IMG/VR virus record: IMGVR_UViG_3300032289_001903
Span: 1 to 61,757 of that record
From: a virus
DNA: 61,757 bases
Strand: one strand, 5' to 3'
In this document: positions 52,490 through 61,666 of the stretch, in pieces
Position numbering within the stretch: the first letter of the stretch is position 1
Layout: every line of letters starts with the position of its first letter
Position numbers and translations under genes: made by a program
Notes under the pieces: model-generated
What the model saw: the letters and a program-made list of their open reading frames with translations, nothing else
Told to the model about the DNA's origin: nothing
Database searches by the model: none

Positions 52490-54604
52490 ATGCCAGGATT
52501 ACTAACATTAAAAACTGACTTAAAATCACTTAAGTACGGACAGGATCAGCCTGGTGGTGGTAGTAGTGGTCAACCTTATATTAAAACCGATATTAATACA
52601 GTTGATAGTGGGATTAATAAATTACGTTTTACTAAATTTGATGATGGTTTAATTAGAGGTGGTACTGTAGGAGCAATAGGAGCATCAGTAGTAGATACTC
52701 TTCGTATTGGAAAATTCTTAACCGATTTTCCAAAGGGTCCTTTATTTATTACAAAACAAATTGGACTTCAATTATCAAATCCTCGTTTAGAATCTAAAGA
52801 ATTAGGAACAAATCAAGCAACTAGCGGACAGGGTTTTTTTAATAATGTAAGTAATCTTGTATCTAAGATAGCCAATAGAATTGAAAATGCAGTAGGTCCT
52901 ACTCGTATTTATAATTTAGGTATTAATACATTAGCACAAGTACCAATTAATGCAATTGGTGGTCATATTGTAAGACATGGATTTTTACCTATTGAGGATG
53001 AAAGTAAATATTATTTTAATGTAGTTAGAGATAATAATTTTGTAAATAATAATAATAGATTAGTAAGATACTCTAAAGAATTAATAGGAAATTCAAATGA
53101 TATTGATAGCTACTTAGGAGGCCCAAGTTCAGTTTATGGTATAGGAAATACTACTATTAGACGTCGTGGAGATTACATTTGGTTAAATCAAGATACTACT
53201 GCTAATAAATTTGCAACAACTGAATCTTTCATACTTAGTAATGATCTAGCAGGTAAAACTAGAGGTGATAATGGTAATATTGAACCTGTACAAATGGAGT
53301 ATAGATTTAAAGGAGCTTCTAATTTTTCCTCTTCGATTTATGCTTCTGGTTCTTTTCCGGCTTTAGGAGATCCTATTGGATTAGATGATAGAAATGCTGT
53401 TTCTAATATTAATGAAGATAAAACAGGTATATATCATTGGAACAAAAATTCACCTGTAGAAAGTATTAAAATAAAAGATACTATTGATTATAACCTATCA
53501 GAAAAAACAGGATCAATATTTTCTGATTCTGATTTCCCTACATTACCAACTTTAATTAATAATAATACACCATTTTTTTTCAACCCAGCAACAAGTGCTG
53601 ATAAAAATTTAAAACAATTTACATCAAGATTAGGGAATAATGATTTACCTGAATTAAAAAATATAAACGATACTGTTTCAGGTTCAGGCCCATCTAGTTA
53701 TCCTGGAACAAATGCCAATTCTGTACAAAATAAAGATGGAGTACTATCTTTACCAGCATTAGTTTATAATTATCCAAATCCAGCATTAAAAAAATATAGT
53801 GAAATAAAACAACAAGTAGATAGAAAAAATGTTGTTAAACAAACTAATTTTAAAACAACTCCTGTTTTTAATAATAGAGATAGTAAAATTTTTAAATACA
53901 ATACAGGGGCTAAAATTACTTTTAATAGGGTAAATGATAGACAATTAGATAAAGATGAAATTAAAGTAATTTTCTCTCCAATACAACCATTTACAGGTAA
54001 AGAATCACCAATTCAATTCTTAGCATATATAACAAATTATAGTGAAGATTATAATAGTGATTGGGGTGATGTAAAATATGTAGGTAGAGCTGAATCATTT
54101 TACATATTTAAAGGATTTAAAAAAACTGTATCACTTGGCTTTCATGTACCTTGTTTCAAGTCAGCTGAATTAACAGAAAATCATGCTAAATTATTTAAAT
54201 TAGGTGGTAAAAGTTTAGCGTATGCTTTAGCAGGACAATATAACGAAGATAGCCTTTTAGGTGGTGTTATTATTAAATTAACAGTAGGAAATTATTTAGT
54301 TAATAGTCCTGGAATAATAACAAGTTTAAAATTTGATATTGTAGATGGTTCATCGTGGGACTTAAATAAAAAATATGCTCATATACTAAAAATTGACATT
54401 GGATTTACAGTTATTGGTGATGAATTACCTATATATGAATCAACAACATTTACTGCACCACCACCAGGAGATCCTCCTAAAGAAGCAGATGATGACCCAG
54501 CACCACCAGAAGAGATTGATTTCGATTTTCAATTACCACCACCAGTAAGAGATAATACTAATAATGTATTTGGTACAGGACAAGGACCTGGTGGGGGATT
54601 TTAA
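52490..54604 (+). CDS. Large baseplate/tail structural protein
   Basis: A 704-residue protein starting MPGLLTLKTDLKSLKYGQDQ. Blocks include TRIYNLGINTLAQVPINAIG and, in the C-terminal third, FIPSPI-like IQFLAYITNYSEDYNSDWGD and VKYVGRAESFYIFKGFKKTV, then a Pro/Asp-rich tail. The later block resembles a baseplate domain I recall from Flavobacteriales phages. It is probably a baseplate component located between tape measure and gp53; exact role unknown. Confidence 0.6.
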   Translation: MPGLLTLKTDLKSLKYGQDQPGGGSSGQPYIKTDINTVDSGINKLRFTKFDDGLIRGGTVGAIGASVVDTLRIGKFLTDFPKGPLFITKQIGLQLSNPRLESKELGTNQATSGQGFFNNVSNLVSKIANRIENAVGPTRIYNLGINTLAQVPINAIGGHIVRHGFLPIEDESKYYFNVVRDNNFVNNNNRLVRYSKELIGNSNDIDSYLGGPSSVYGIGNTTIRRRGDYIWLNQDTTANKFATTESFILSNDLAGKTRGDNGNIEPVQMEYRFKGASNFSSSIYASGSFPALGDPIGLDDRNAVSNINEDKTGIYHWNKNSPVESIKIKDTIDYNLSEKTGSIFSDSDFPTLPTLINNNTPFFFNPATSADKNLKQFTSRLGNNDLPELKNINDTVSGSGPSSYPGTNANSVQNKDGVLSLPALVYNYPNPALKKYSEIKQQVDRKNVVKQTNFKTTPVFNNRDSKIFKYNTGAKITFNRVNDRQLDKDEIKVIFSPIQPFTGKESPIQFLAYITNYSEDYNSDWGDVKYVGRAESFYIFKGFKKTVSLGFHVPCFKSAELTENHAKLFKLGGKSLAYALAGQYNEDSLLGGVIIKLTVGNYLVNSPGIITSLKFDIVDGSSWDLNKKYAHILKIDIGFTVIGDELPIYESTTFTAPPPGDPPKEADDDPAPPEEIDFDFQLPPPVRDNTNNVFGTGQGPGGGF

Positions 54605-54615
54605 AACAATAAAAT

Positions 54616-54921
54616 ATGGACCGTTATAATTCAAAAGATACATCAAAGACAGCTCAAGGTAAACCCTACTATAAAAGTAGATTTTATCCTAATGTACCTT
54701 TATCCTCAGATGATATATATGTTATTACAACTGTAGGAGATAGACTTGATTACTTATCATATACTTATTATAATGATAGTACCTTATGGTGGATTATATC
54801 TATGGCGAATAATAACATAACAAAAGGTTCATTATTCCCAACACCCGGTACACAATTAAGAATACCACAAAATATAAGTAGTATTATAAATCAATTTAAT
54901 AATTTTAATAAAGAAAGATAA
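54616..54921 (+). CDS. 53: Baseplate wedge protein (gp53-like, LysM fold)
   Basis: A 101-residue protein: SRFYPNVPLSSDDIYVITTV, GDRLDYLSYTYYNDSTLWWI and FPTPGTQLRIP. This is the LysM-like pattern of gp53-type baseplate proteins (shorter than T4 gp53, 196). It should sit in the baseplate inner part. It is adjacent to the hub-hydrolase gene. Confidence 0.75.
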   Translation: MDRYNSKDTSKTAQGKPYYKSRFYPNVPLSSDDIYVITTVGDRLDYLSYTYYNDSTLWWIISMANNNITKGSLFPTPGTQLRIPQNISSIINQFNNFNKER

Positions 54922-54926
54922 ATGTT

Positions 54927-57857
54927 ATGTCTATATTTAAAGCAACTTTTCCTGAAGGTATTCAAAAGCAATTAAAGGCTCGTCAAGATAAAATATTTAA
55001 AAGAGATTTTGAAGCAATAAAATATCTTAATTCACGAACAGCATGGATTAGAATGACATCTGCTGTTAATACAGGAGCTAGTGAAGGAAATGATGGTACA
55101 AATGCATTAGCAAATAATAATGTTTTATTAGGTGGAGCTTTATACAATAATGCTCCTAGAAGTGGTGTTGGTACAACTGGTACAGAAGCATATAGTTTAA
55201 AAACATCATCTGGTGTTACTCATAGACTTGGTATAAGACCAATGCCCGGTATTACGGGAATAGAAATTAAGTCTAAAGGTGGATATGGTTCATTAAGAGA
55301 AATAACAGTTAATTTTAATTGTTGGGATATACGTCAATTAGAAGAATTAGAATTATTATATATGCGTCCTGGTTATACTGCTTTAGTAGAATGGGGATGG
55401 GTACCTTATTTAGATAATAATGGAAATTTATCTACGGTTATTAATCTTACAAATGATGTTTTAACTGGTGGAAAAACCAAAGAAGAAATTTGGAAAAATA
55501 TATTTACAAAAGCATCTTCTGATGGTAATTATGATGCTATATATGGTTTTATAAAAAATTATAGTTGGTCCGCTAGAGATGATGGTGGATATGATTGTAC
55601 TACTAGTCTCATAACAATGGGCGAAGTTTTAGAATCATTGAAAATTAACTACATATCATCTCAAAAAATATCATCACCACAATCTAAAGGATTATTTAAA
55701 GTATTAGATGGTTCTCAATTTCAAAAAAACACATCAATAAGCAAATCTTATTCCCAAAATAAACTAGCAGGGATATTAAATGAAATGTGGGCTATTGCTA
55801 AAGAAAAGATTACTGCATCCCCTGTAGGTGCTCAAAATATTACATTAGGAGGATATGAATATCATTTTCTTAGATACGATATTACTATAGCGGGAAGAGA
55901 TGCAACCGCTATTAAAGATTCTTTTGTAGAAGAAGATCAACAAATATATATTACCTTAAAAGATTTTATTCATTTACTTAATAGTTATATTTTACTAAGT
56001 GATGAATTGTCAGGTACAGCAGTAGTACCTGTTTCTGTAACAGAAGGAGCTCATAATGGTGGAAAAGAAGGTGATCCTCTTTTATGCTTAGGAAATAAAT
56101 TTCAGTTATCAACAGATCCTACAATATGTCAAATAAAAAATATGGCTTGGACTAACTTAGCAAGTTTAGGACTAAGTGTAGAAGCATTTTTACAAGCCAC
56201 AGATACAGAAACTTTAAAAAGTTTAATGAATACAATGACAGAAAATTTTCTACAAGATCCTGATAATAAACAATTAGGTATTATAGGAAATATATATGTT
56301 AATTTAGGTTATATTTATTCTTTAATTGTAAATGATGATTTAGCTAATGCTGATTCGAAAGAAAAAAAAGATGTAAATTTATATGATTTTTTAAAAAACA
56401 TGTTGAGTGGAATCAATTCATGTATAGGAAACGTAGCGACACTTGAATTATTTGTAGACCCAGTAGATTCAGTAGCAAGAATTATAGATTTAAATTATGT
56501 TGAACTACAAGATAGAGCAACAACATATAAAAATGCTTTCACTCTTGAAATTGCAAATTTAAAATCAACTGTAAGATCATATAAACTAGAATCTCAAATA
56601 TTTCCAGATCAAACAACAACAATTGCAATTGGAGCTCAAGTAAAAGGTGGAGCATTAGCTTCTGATGATAATACTTTATTGGATTTTAATAAGGGTTTAT
56701 TAGATAGAATAGTTCCAAGAAAAGTAGAACCACCTATAGCAGAAGATAAAAAAACAAAAGATGAAGAAATAGCAACAAAACTAACAAATTTAAAATCAAA
56801 TGTTGATGTTATACTTAGCTATATCAACACAGCCGATCCTAGTTGGTATGAACATGCAGGTGATTTTGATGTTGCAAATTCTGGTAAATATGCTAACGCT
56901 TTAAAAGATATAATTAATTTCTATAGATCATTTGTAAAAGATAATAATAAAAATAGATCTATTATCCCTACTAAATTATCTTTAGATATGGATGGTATTG
57001 GTGGAATAGTAGTAGGAAATCTATTTAAAATACCAGATGATCTATTACCTAAAGGATATAAAGGAGGGGATGGTATTGGTTCAAAAATAGCATTTACTGT
57101 AAACGAAATAGGGGCATCCGTTCAGAATAATGATTGGGTAACTAAAATAGGAACACAATTCATTATATTAGATGAACCAGGAACAGGAACAACATCAGCA
57201 GCTTGGGCTGCGGCTACGGCAGAACTTATAAAGGTAGCAACAACAGTAAAAGAAGAAACAAAAGCTGTAGATACTGTTAATAAAATTGTTGGAAACTTAA
57301 ATAATTTACCTGCTACCCCCTCAGGAAATGGAAATTGGAATACTTTAAATAATACTCTTTTAACTATATCTACTCAATTAGATCAATGGAAAGAAGCTCG
57401 TTCTAATCCTAATATTATTAATGCGTATAAAGAAGTAGGAGCACCTCAAAGTTCAGATTCAGTAGCATGGTGTGCTGCTTTTGTAGGGTATGTTTTAAAA
57501 ACATCTGGATTACCTTATTTAAAAGGTAATTTAAGCAGTGTAGCTTATGCTAGATATGGAAATGAAGTTTCTCTTAATGATCCAACCCAATGGAGAAAAT
57601 GGGACATAATAGTTTGGAAACATACTAGCAAACCAGGAACAGGACACGTTTCTTTTTTAACAGGGGTAACTAAAAGCGGAGTAACAGTACTAGAACCAGC
57701 AAGTGCTTTCGGTGGTAATCAAGGAGATAAAGTAAGAGTTTCAAAATATCCTTATAGAGGATCAGATATGGTTCTAATTGGTGTTAGAAGAAATTGGGTT
57801 CCACCAACTGATGGTCTTCCTGTAGCTTCTGGTGAGATAGGAGGTAATACTAGATAA
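54927..57857 (+). CDS. Baseplate hub protein with C-terminal peptidoglycan hydrolase
   Basis: A 976-residue modular protein. The N-terminal part (about 90-400) contains LGIRPMPGITGIEIKSKGGY and LYMRPGYTALVEWGWVPYLD, hub-like blocks I recall from T4-like phages. The middle is a Lys-rich linker. The last 150 residues are a CHAP/NlpC-type Cys-His hydrolase: C849 in SVAWCAAFVGYVL and H907 in GTGHVSFLTGV, in the arrangement of TIGR02594-like amidase/peptidases. It should open the cell wall during injection, the job of gp5 in T4. Catalysis is inferred. Confidence 0.75.
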   Translation: MSIFKATFPEGIQKQLKARQDKIFKRDFEAIKYLNSRTAWIRMTSAVNTGASEGNDGTNALANNNVLLGGALYNNAPRSGVGTTGTEAYSLKTSSGVTHRLGIRPMPGITGIEIKSKGGYGSLREITVNFNCWDIRQLEELELLYMRPGYTALVEWGWVPYLDNNGNLSTVINLTNDVLTGGKTKEEIWKNIFTKASSDGNYDAIYGFIKNYSWSARDDGGYDCTTSLITMGEVLESLKINYISSQKISSPQSKGLFKVLDGSQFQKNTSISKSYSQNKLAGILNEMWAIAKEKITASPVGAQNITLGGYEYHFLRYDITIAGRDATAIKDSFVEEDQQIYITLKDFIHLLNSYILLSDELSGTAVVPVSVTEGAHNGGKEGDPLLCLGNKFQLSTDPTICQIKNMAWTNLASLGLSVEAFLQATDTETLKSLMNTMTENFLQDPDNKQLGIIGNIYVNLGYIYSLIVNDDLANADSKEKKDVNLYDFLKNMLSGINSCIGNVATLELFVDPVDSVARIIDLNYVELQDRATTYKNAFTLEIANLKSTVRSYKLESQIFPDQTTTIAIGAQVKGGALASDDNTLLDFNKGLLDRIVPRKVEPPIAEDKKTKDEEIATKLTNLKSNVDVILSYINTADPSWYEHAGDFDVANSGKYANALKDIINFYRSFVKDNNKNRSIIPTKLSLDMDGIGGIVVGNLFKIPDDLLPKGYKGGDGIGSKIAFTVNEIGASVQNNDWVTKIGTQFIILDEPGTGTTSAAWAAATAELIKVATTVKEETKAVDTVNKIVGNLNNLPATPSGNGNWNTLNNTLLTISTQLDQWKEARSNPNIINAYKEVGAPQSSDSVAWCAAFVGYVLKTSGLPYLKGNLSSVAYARYGNEVSLNDPTQWRKWDIIVWKHTSKPGTGHVSFLTGVTKSGVTVLEPASAFGGNQGDKVRVSKYPYRGSDMVLIGVRRNWVPPTDGLPVASGEIGGNTR

Positions 57858-57868
57858 TAAATAAAATT

Positions 57869-58420
57869 ATGGGAATAAGAATACCTAAAAATCAAATTGT
57901 AACAAGTAAGTATACTATTGGAAAAGAATACTTAGTTTTAAGTACTTATAAAGAGTATCAAGGGTATTTCTATGAAATAAATAATAAATTTTTTGCTGGT
58001 AAGGAATTTAGTACTAGTGCTCCTGAATTAATAAAAATGGATTCTGATAGAGTTAATTCATTATTATTAAATCCTGCAACAGCTACTTATGGAAAGATAT
58101 CAAATATAAAAATAAATAATGTAACTCCTTCTCCTTACTATTTTATTCCTTCTGAAAAAGATGTTCAAGAAGGATATGCTTTTAGATATTTTTTAAGTAA
58201 AATAAATTCAAATCCAATTTTAATTAAAGAAATAAATGAAGATGATTATAATATTTTTTCTACTAATCCTCTTTATATAACTGTTAAACTTATAAATTAT
58301 ATTATACAAGACGGAGAGAGTAGAGATAATAACAATAATAACTTTACTTTTCTTTCAAAAGATATTGAAACCGCTGAAAAAACAATGCCTGGAATAAAAT
58401 ATTTTCTAGATATGGGGTAA
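57869..58420 (+). CDS. Baseplate-associated hypothetical protein
   Basis: A 183-residue protein: YKEYQGYFYEINNKFFAGKE, FSTSAPELIKMDSDRVNSLL. The rest is Asn/Ile-rich. I recall the N-terminal block in other Bacteroidota phage tail regions, without function. It is the last gene of the baseplate operon. Confidence 0.55.
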   Translation: MGIRIPKNQIVTSKYTIGKEYLVLSTYKEYQGYFYEINNKFFAGKEFSTSAPELIKMDSDRVNSLLLNPATATYGKISNIKINNVTPSPYYFIPSEKDVQEGYAFRYFLSKINSNPILIKEINEDDYNIFSTNPLYITVKLINYIIQDGESRDNNNNNFTFLSKDIETAEKTMPGIKYFLDMG

Positions 58421-58463
58421 AGCAAAATCCCTTTCGTATCTTCAATCTCAAAGGTTATGAATT

Positions 58464-59756
58464 ATGTTTTACATTATCGAAAGACAAGATCAATTACAAC
58501 AACTAGGTCCGTTTAATGATTGCTTCGTTCAGTTTATTCAACAAAACGACAACTATCATCCTAAACTAAGTCCACTAAGTTTAATTTATGTTCGTGATAT
58601 AACACAACATAAAGGGTATATGCTGTGTTTAGACCACAACGAATCATTTTCACTACAACAACAAGATGTGTTTGAGTGGTTATTAGGAAATACTGATAGA
58701 ATGTTTATATTGAATAAGAAAGAAGCAATGTACCACTTCCCATACCCAGATAAGTTATATGACATCAACTTTATTGAACACCCAGATCTAACAGGTATAT
58801 TTACACCTTGTCATACATTCTATTATAGACTCCACACAGCAAGTCCAATAACAAATAAACTAATTCCAATTAGTAAACACTATGAAGAATGCGAGAATGC
58901 ATTTGATGTAGTACTTCCAATAATACAACAGTACCGCTCAGATAACGCCGTTTATGCGTTTAATAACGGCCCTTTAACGCGCGTGTTTCACGCTATAGAA
59001 TCAAATGGTATTAAAGTAGATAAACAATGCTTTATTGATGCTTATGGTAAAGATTTACTTTACCCACAACTCAACCTTAGTAAAGGTAGAATATACAGCC
59101 AATACAATCTATACACATTAACGGGTAGACCATCAAACACATACAACAGTATTAACTTTGCTGCATTAGATAAAAATAATGGTGAGCGTTTATGCTATAG
59201 ACCAACAAACGATAAATTTGTTGAATTTGATATTCAGGGATATCACCCACGCATATTAGGTGATATGATTGATTTTAATTTTGGTGATAAAAACACATAC
59301 GAAACGCTAAGTGAATTGTTAGGTGTAACAACACAAGAAGCTAAGGAACTAACATTCAAACAATTATATGGTGGTGTATGGAAAGATTATCGCAATCAAC
59401 CCTTCTTTAAAGATATAGTAACATTAACCGATGGTATATGGGATGAATACCAATATGGTAAACAATATGCAACTCGCAATCGCGTATTTACATTAGATAA
59501 GGAAATGACACAATCTAAATTACTAAATTATATTATTCAGAGTCATGAAACATCAAACAACGTAGCGATGTTAGACAACATATTAAACTATTTGAAAGAT
59601 AAGAAAACAAAATTAGTGCTATACACATATGATGCATTCTTATTTGATTATAGTAAGGAAGATGGTACCCAATTGTTAACCGATATCAAAGAACTGATAC
59701 ACTACCCTATCAACGTTAAACAGGGTAAGTCGTATCATGGTTTGGAGAAAATATAA
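58464..59756 (+). CDS. Compact family-A DNA polymerase-like protein
   Basis: A 430-residue protein. Residues 1-170 are unrecognised; I see no DEDD exonuclease motifs. From about 215 the order of family-A motifs is visible: LTGRPS (219-224), motif A FDIQGYHPRIL (D256), an O-helix-like AKELTFKQLYGG (293-304; K294, Y302), SKLLNYIIQSHETSNNVAML in place of the Q-helix, and motif C TYDAFLF (D390), where YDA replaces the usual HDE. It is much shorter than bacterial Pol I. It may be a replicative polymerase or a specialised one; activity is unproven. Confidence 0.65.
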   Translation: MFYIIERQDQLQQLGPFNDCFVQFIQQNDNYHPKLSPLSLIYVRDITQHKGYMLCLDHNESFSLQQQDVFEWLLGNTDRMFILNKKEAMYHFPYPDKLYDINFIEHPDLTGIFTPCHTFYYRLHTASPITNKLIPISKHYEECENAFDVVLPIIQQYRSDNAVYAFNNGPLTRVFHAIESNGIKVDKQCFIDAYGKDLLYPQLNLSKGRIYSQYNLYTLTGRPSNTYNSINFAALDKNNGERLCYRPTNDKFVEFDIQGYHPRILGDMIDFNFGDKNTYETLSELLGVTTQEAKELTFKQLYGGVWKDYRNQPFFKDIVTLTDGIWDEYQYGKQYATRNRVFTLDKEMTQSKLLNYIIQSHETSNNVAMLDNILNYLKDKKTKLVLYTYDAFLFDYSKEDGTQLLTDIKELIHYPINVKQGKSYHGLEKI

Positions 59757-59764
59757 ATATTTAT
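59757..59764 (+). promoter_or_regulatory. ATATTTAT box overlapping a TATAAATA
   Basis: It ends 1 nt before the ATG at 59766, too close for a normal leader; the adjacent TATAAATA (59752-59759) is the T4-type late promoter in the forward direction. Confidence 0.3.
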
Positions 59765-59765
59765 A

Positions 59766-60188
59766 ATGGAACAACTAAACGAATTTTTTGACTTGAACAA
59801 ATTATTCTGCACATTTACCTCACCAGCAGATTTAGAGGAAACGGTAGCGACGATTAATCGTAAATATGCAATATTATTTAATAAAGTATTTGTATTGGAA
59901 TCACCACAAAGTGATGAACTAATATGTACTTATAATATTGATACAGGCAATATGGCGGCAGCACCTATGGCTAATACTATCCTATTACATCGCAAAAAGG
60001 AATCCAATACATTATATACTATCAATGCATTAAATACATTGATTAAATCATTGAATGGTGGTGTATTAGATACACGATTCATAGTGAATTGGCAGGATTA
60101 TAAAAACAGCATATTATTAACTAATGGCCCTGATTTAAGAAAATTAGATACTGCTATACATAAGATTGTAGATTTTAGTAGAAATTAA
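59766..60188 (+). CDS. Conserved phage protein between polymerase and gp32
   Basis: A 140-residue protein: MEQLNEFFDLNKLFCTFTSP, YAILFNKVFVLESPQSDELI and NTLYTINALNTLIKSLNGGV. I recall this from T4-like marine phages near replication genes, unassigned. LNE occurs at residues 4-6, but there is no helical tag. Confidence 0.6.
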   Translation: MEQLNEFFDLNKLFCTFTSPADLEETVATINRKYAILFNKVFVLESPQSDELICTYNIDTGNMAAAPMANTILLHRKKESNTLYTINALNTLIKSLNGGVLDTRFIVNWQDYKNSILLTNGPDLRKLDTAIHKIVDFSRN

Positions 60189-60195
60189 TATTTAT
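60188..60195 (+). promoter_or_regulatory. ATATTTAT box (putative late promoter)
   Basis: It overlaps the previous stop and lies 25 nt before the tagged gene at 60221, separating it from the replication genes around it. Confidence 0.5.
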
Positions 60196-60220
60196 ATACA
60201 CAAGTACATTTAATAAAAAA

Positions 60221-60733
60221 ATGAAACAACAAATTAACGAAATTAGAAGAATGCAGCAATTAGCTGGATTGATTATTGAAGCATTTAACTCATTTTTAGA
60301 TACTAATATGGGAGGATGGATAAGAGAATATATAGATGATGTAGTTGAAGATAATATGGGCGAACCAGAGTCATTAAATTTAGAATATCGTTCTGATTTT
60401 GATATAGCTTTCAATTTAGCACTTTCTAAACTTTCCCAAGAACAATTCCCACTATATATATCAGATGATTCTAAATTAGCTTCTGGGTTTATTAAACCTA
60501 AAGGGATTGGGTTTATAATGAATAGCAATGGAGAAACAACAGTAACACCAGAAATAGTTCAGATATTTAATGATAACTATGGTATAATTGATATTAATTA
60601 TATTAAAGATTTCTTTACAAATGCAAGTAATTGGAAAATGATTACTGATGAAAATGATATATCTAATTATAAAAAATTATATTTAATTGATACTGAAAGT
60701 AATCAAATAGGTAATAAAGAAAATTTCTTTTAG
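60221..60733 (+). CDS. Tagged protein among replication genes
   Basis: A 170-residue protein. The tag is MKQQINEIRRMQQLAGLIIE, a near-copy of the tag of the gene at 16236 although they lie 44 kb apart. The mature part is acidic: MGGWIREYIDDVVEDNMGEP, then a mixed alpha/beta region. It is unrecognised. Despite its location, it has its own ATATTTAT box, so I predict late expression and head packaging. Confidence 0.6.
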   Translation: MKQQINEIRRMQQLAGLIIEAFNSFLDTNMGGWIREYIDDVVEDNMGEPESLNLEYRSDFDIAFNLALSKLSQEQFPLYISDDSKLASGFIKPKGIGFIMNSNGETTVTPEIVQIFNDNYGIIDINYIKDFFTNASNWKMITDENDISNYKKLYLIDTESNQIGNKENFF

Positions 60734-60784
60734 TAGAAATAAGTTTTGGAAGTCAAAATAAGAATCATAGATTCAACTAATATT

Positions 60785-60799
60785 GTGTTCATAGAACAC
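60785..60799 (+). promoter_or_regulatory. Hairpin in gp32 leader (possible autoregulatory site)
   Basis: Stem GTGTTC/GAACAC with loop ATA, followed by 22 nt of A-rich, unstructured leader up to the gp32 ATG. T4 gp32 represses its own mRNA by nucleating on a leader pseudoknot and spreading along unstructured RNA; this layout is similar. Confidence 0.4.
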
Positions 60800-60821
60800 C
60801 TCACTTAAAAACAAACATAAC

Positions 60822-61649
60822 ATGGACTTATCAGTCATCAAGCAGAAGTTGTCCGCTTCTCAAACTAAAGGACAAAAACGTGAAAAAGTCGATTACTCCA
60901 AGATTTTTTTCAAGCCAAAACCAGGCAAGTATCAGATCAGGATTCTCCCCTCTAAGTTCGACAAATCAAACCCATTCCGCGAAGTTTACTTCCACTATGG
61001 CTTTTCAAAAGGACCAATCTTAGCATTGACCAATTGGAACGAGAAAGACCCAATCGCTGAATTCTCAAAGAACCTCCGCAAATCCGCTGACAAAGAAGAC
61101 TGGATGCTTGCAAAGAAAATTGAACCAAAATTACGCTACTTCGTTCCAGTATTGGTACGTGGTGAAGAAGCACAAGGCCCTCGCCTATGGGAATTTGGTA
61201 AATTAATTTATGAGCAATTGTTAGGTATCGCTGCAGACGAAGATTATGGTGATTTTACAGACATCACTGATGGACGTGACTTTACAATCGATGCTGTTGA
61301 AGATGTAGTTGCTGGTAGAAAAGGTATCAAATGTAACATTCGTGTTAAACCTAAGACATCCGCTATTTCTGAAGACGCAGCTGTAGTAACAAAAGCATTG
61401 GATGAACAACCAGACATTCTCGGTATCAACAAACACTATTCATTTGATGAATTGAAAGATTTATTGGATAAGTGGTTAAATCCTGATAGCGAAGAAGATA
61501 CTGATGCTCCAATTGCATCTAAGGATGAAGAAGAGGAAGAAGACGATTTCTTAGCTGAAATGAACAAGCCAGTAGAACAAACCTACAAGCTTGACACTAC
61601 AGCAGCAAAGACGTCTAACGCAGACAAGTTCGACGATTTATTTTCGTAA
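60822..61649 (+). CDS. 32: Single-stranded DNA-binding protein (gp32-like)
   Basis: A 275-residue protein (T4 gp32: 301). The core has FFKPKPGKYQIRILPSKFDK, REVYFHYGFSKGPILALTNW and YFVPVLVRGEEAQGPRLWEF, typical of gp32 in T4-like phages. The C-terminal tail is acidic (EEEEEDDFLAEM) and ends NADKFDDLFS, the protein-interaction tip. Codons are richer in C than in neighbouring genes, consistent with high expression. It precedes the uvsX-like gene. Confidence 0.9.
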   Translation: MDLSVIKQKLSASQTKGQKREKVDYSKIFFKPKPGKYQIRILPSKFDKSNPFREVYFHYGFSKGPILALTNWNEKDPIAEFSKNLRKSADKEDWMLAKKIEPKLRYFVPVLVRGEEAQGPRLWEFGKLIYEQLLGIAADEDYGDFTDITDGRDFTIDAVEDVVAGRKGIKCNIRVKPKTSAISEDAAVVTKALDEQPDILGINKHYSFDELKDLLDKWLNPDSEEDTDAPIASKDEEEEEDDFLAEMNKPVEQTYKLDTTAAKTSNADKFDDLFS

Positions 61650-61666
61650 TTAATTAAACAAAATTT

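Noticed and set aside
60745-60785. Bacteroidota-type promoter (TTTG and TAnnTTTG) ahead of gp32
   Set aside because: The candidate elements are about 29 nt apart and the second is imperfect; normal spacing is shorter.
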